Source: Streptosporangium brasiliense (GTDB lineage: Bacteria; Actinomycetota; Actinomycetes; Streptosporangiales; Streptosporangiaceae). From it: a stretch of DNA of 64,000 bases. The DNA is taken from the NCBI RefSeq assembly GCF_030811595.1, contig NZ_JAUSRB010000001.1:1364001-1428000 (forward strand), written 5' to 3'. A program made the translations under genes and the position numbers. Positions within the stretch are counted from its first letter, which is position 1; each line of letters opens with the position of its first letter. This document shows positions 63,947 to 64,000 of this stretch, piece after piece. The notes below the pieces were generated by a model. The model saw only the letters and a list, made by a program, of their open reading frames with translations. It was not told the origin of the DNA and made no database searches.

Positions 63947-64000
63947 TCAGAGCTTGCGGAAGGTCCTGGACTCCTCGGCCGCCGCGAGCACGGCCTCCAG
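63947..64000 (-). CDS. C-terminal end of a gene cut by the window edge
   Basis: Only the last 17 codons and the TGA at 63949-63947 are inside the window (LEAVLAAAEESRTFRKL). The composition is that of a normal helical C terminus. Nothing more can be said about the product. Confidence 0.45.
   Translation of the reverse strand: MEAVLAAAEESRTFRKL

Overview
The window is high-GC chromosomal DNA from an actinomycete, most plausibly of the order Streptosporangiales (Streptosporangium/Nonomuraea-like). The case rests on strong G/C at third codon positions, frequent GTG and TTG starts, GTGA/ATGA stop-start overlaps, the actinobacterial synteny xerD-parA-scpA-scpB-pseudouridine synthase-aroH-tyrA-cmk-der, an intact mce cluster, an lprG/P55-type lipoprotein-transporter pair, and an ECF sigma factor followed by a protein with a CU044_5270-like N terminus. 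The genus is inferred, not shown. No rRNA, tRNA or CRISPR array was recognised.

Layout. 1-10.2 kb: a truncated membrane protein, uvrB behind a near-consensus DNA-damage (RecA-NDp/PafBC-type) promoter, a RIO-like kinase, an IS481-type remnant, two membrane proteins, a secreted ScyD/ScyE-type beta-propeller, a nitronate monooxygenase-like flavoprotein and a hexapeptide acyltransferase. 10.3-21.5 kb: a long rightward housekeeping block, pyrG, NUDIX hydrolase, xerD, parA, scpA, scpB, pseudouridine synthase with a long repetitive Arg/Gly/Asp-rich N terminus, aroH, tyrA, cmk, der. 21.7-30.7 kb: LprG-like lipoprotein plus P55-like exporter, nitroreductase plus MarR regulator, a CDF cation transporter, a phosphopantetheinyl transferase, a divergent MocR/LysE pair and an aminoglycoside-phosphotransferase-fold protein.

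31-50.6 kb: an ECF sigma factor coupled to a LytR-CpsA-Psr protein, then a leftward mce operon (two YrbE permeases, MceA-F, one Mce-associated protein) with no MceG ATPase in view, an Xaa-Pro aminopeptidase, and a branched-chain-amino-acid-type ABC operon (livF, a 76-codon repeat ORF, livG, livH, livM, substrate-binding lipoprotein) divergent from a PucR-type regulator. 50.6-55.2 kb: a CBS protein, a secreted subtilase and a small Smr protein.

55.2-59.0 kb is accessory. It lies between two copies of a 15-bp sequence that matches the 3' end of the smr gene, looks lower in GC, and carries a broken IS3-type element, an MFS exporter and a DUF6461-like gene. 59.2-62.7 kb holds a NarL/DesK-type two-component system divergent from two related membrane proteins. 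The window ends with a secreted metallopeptidase-fold protein that has lost its HExxH motif and the last codons of one more gene.

A recurring trait is degenerate GC-rich tandem repeats at gene ends and junctions, several of them translated as low-complexity protein tails.
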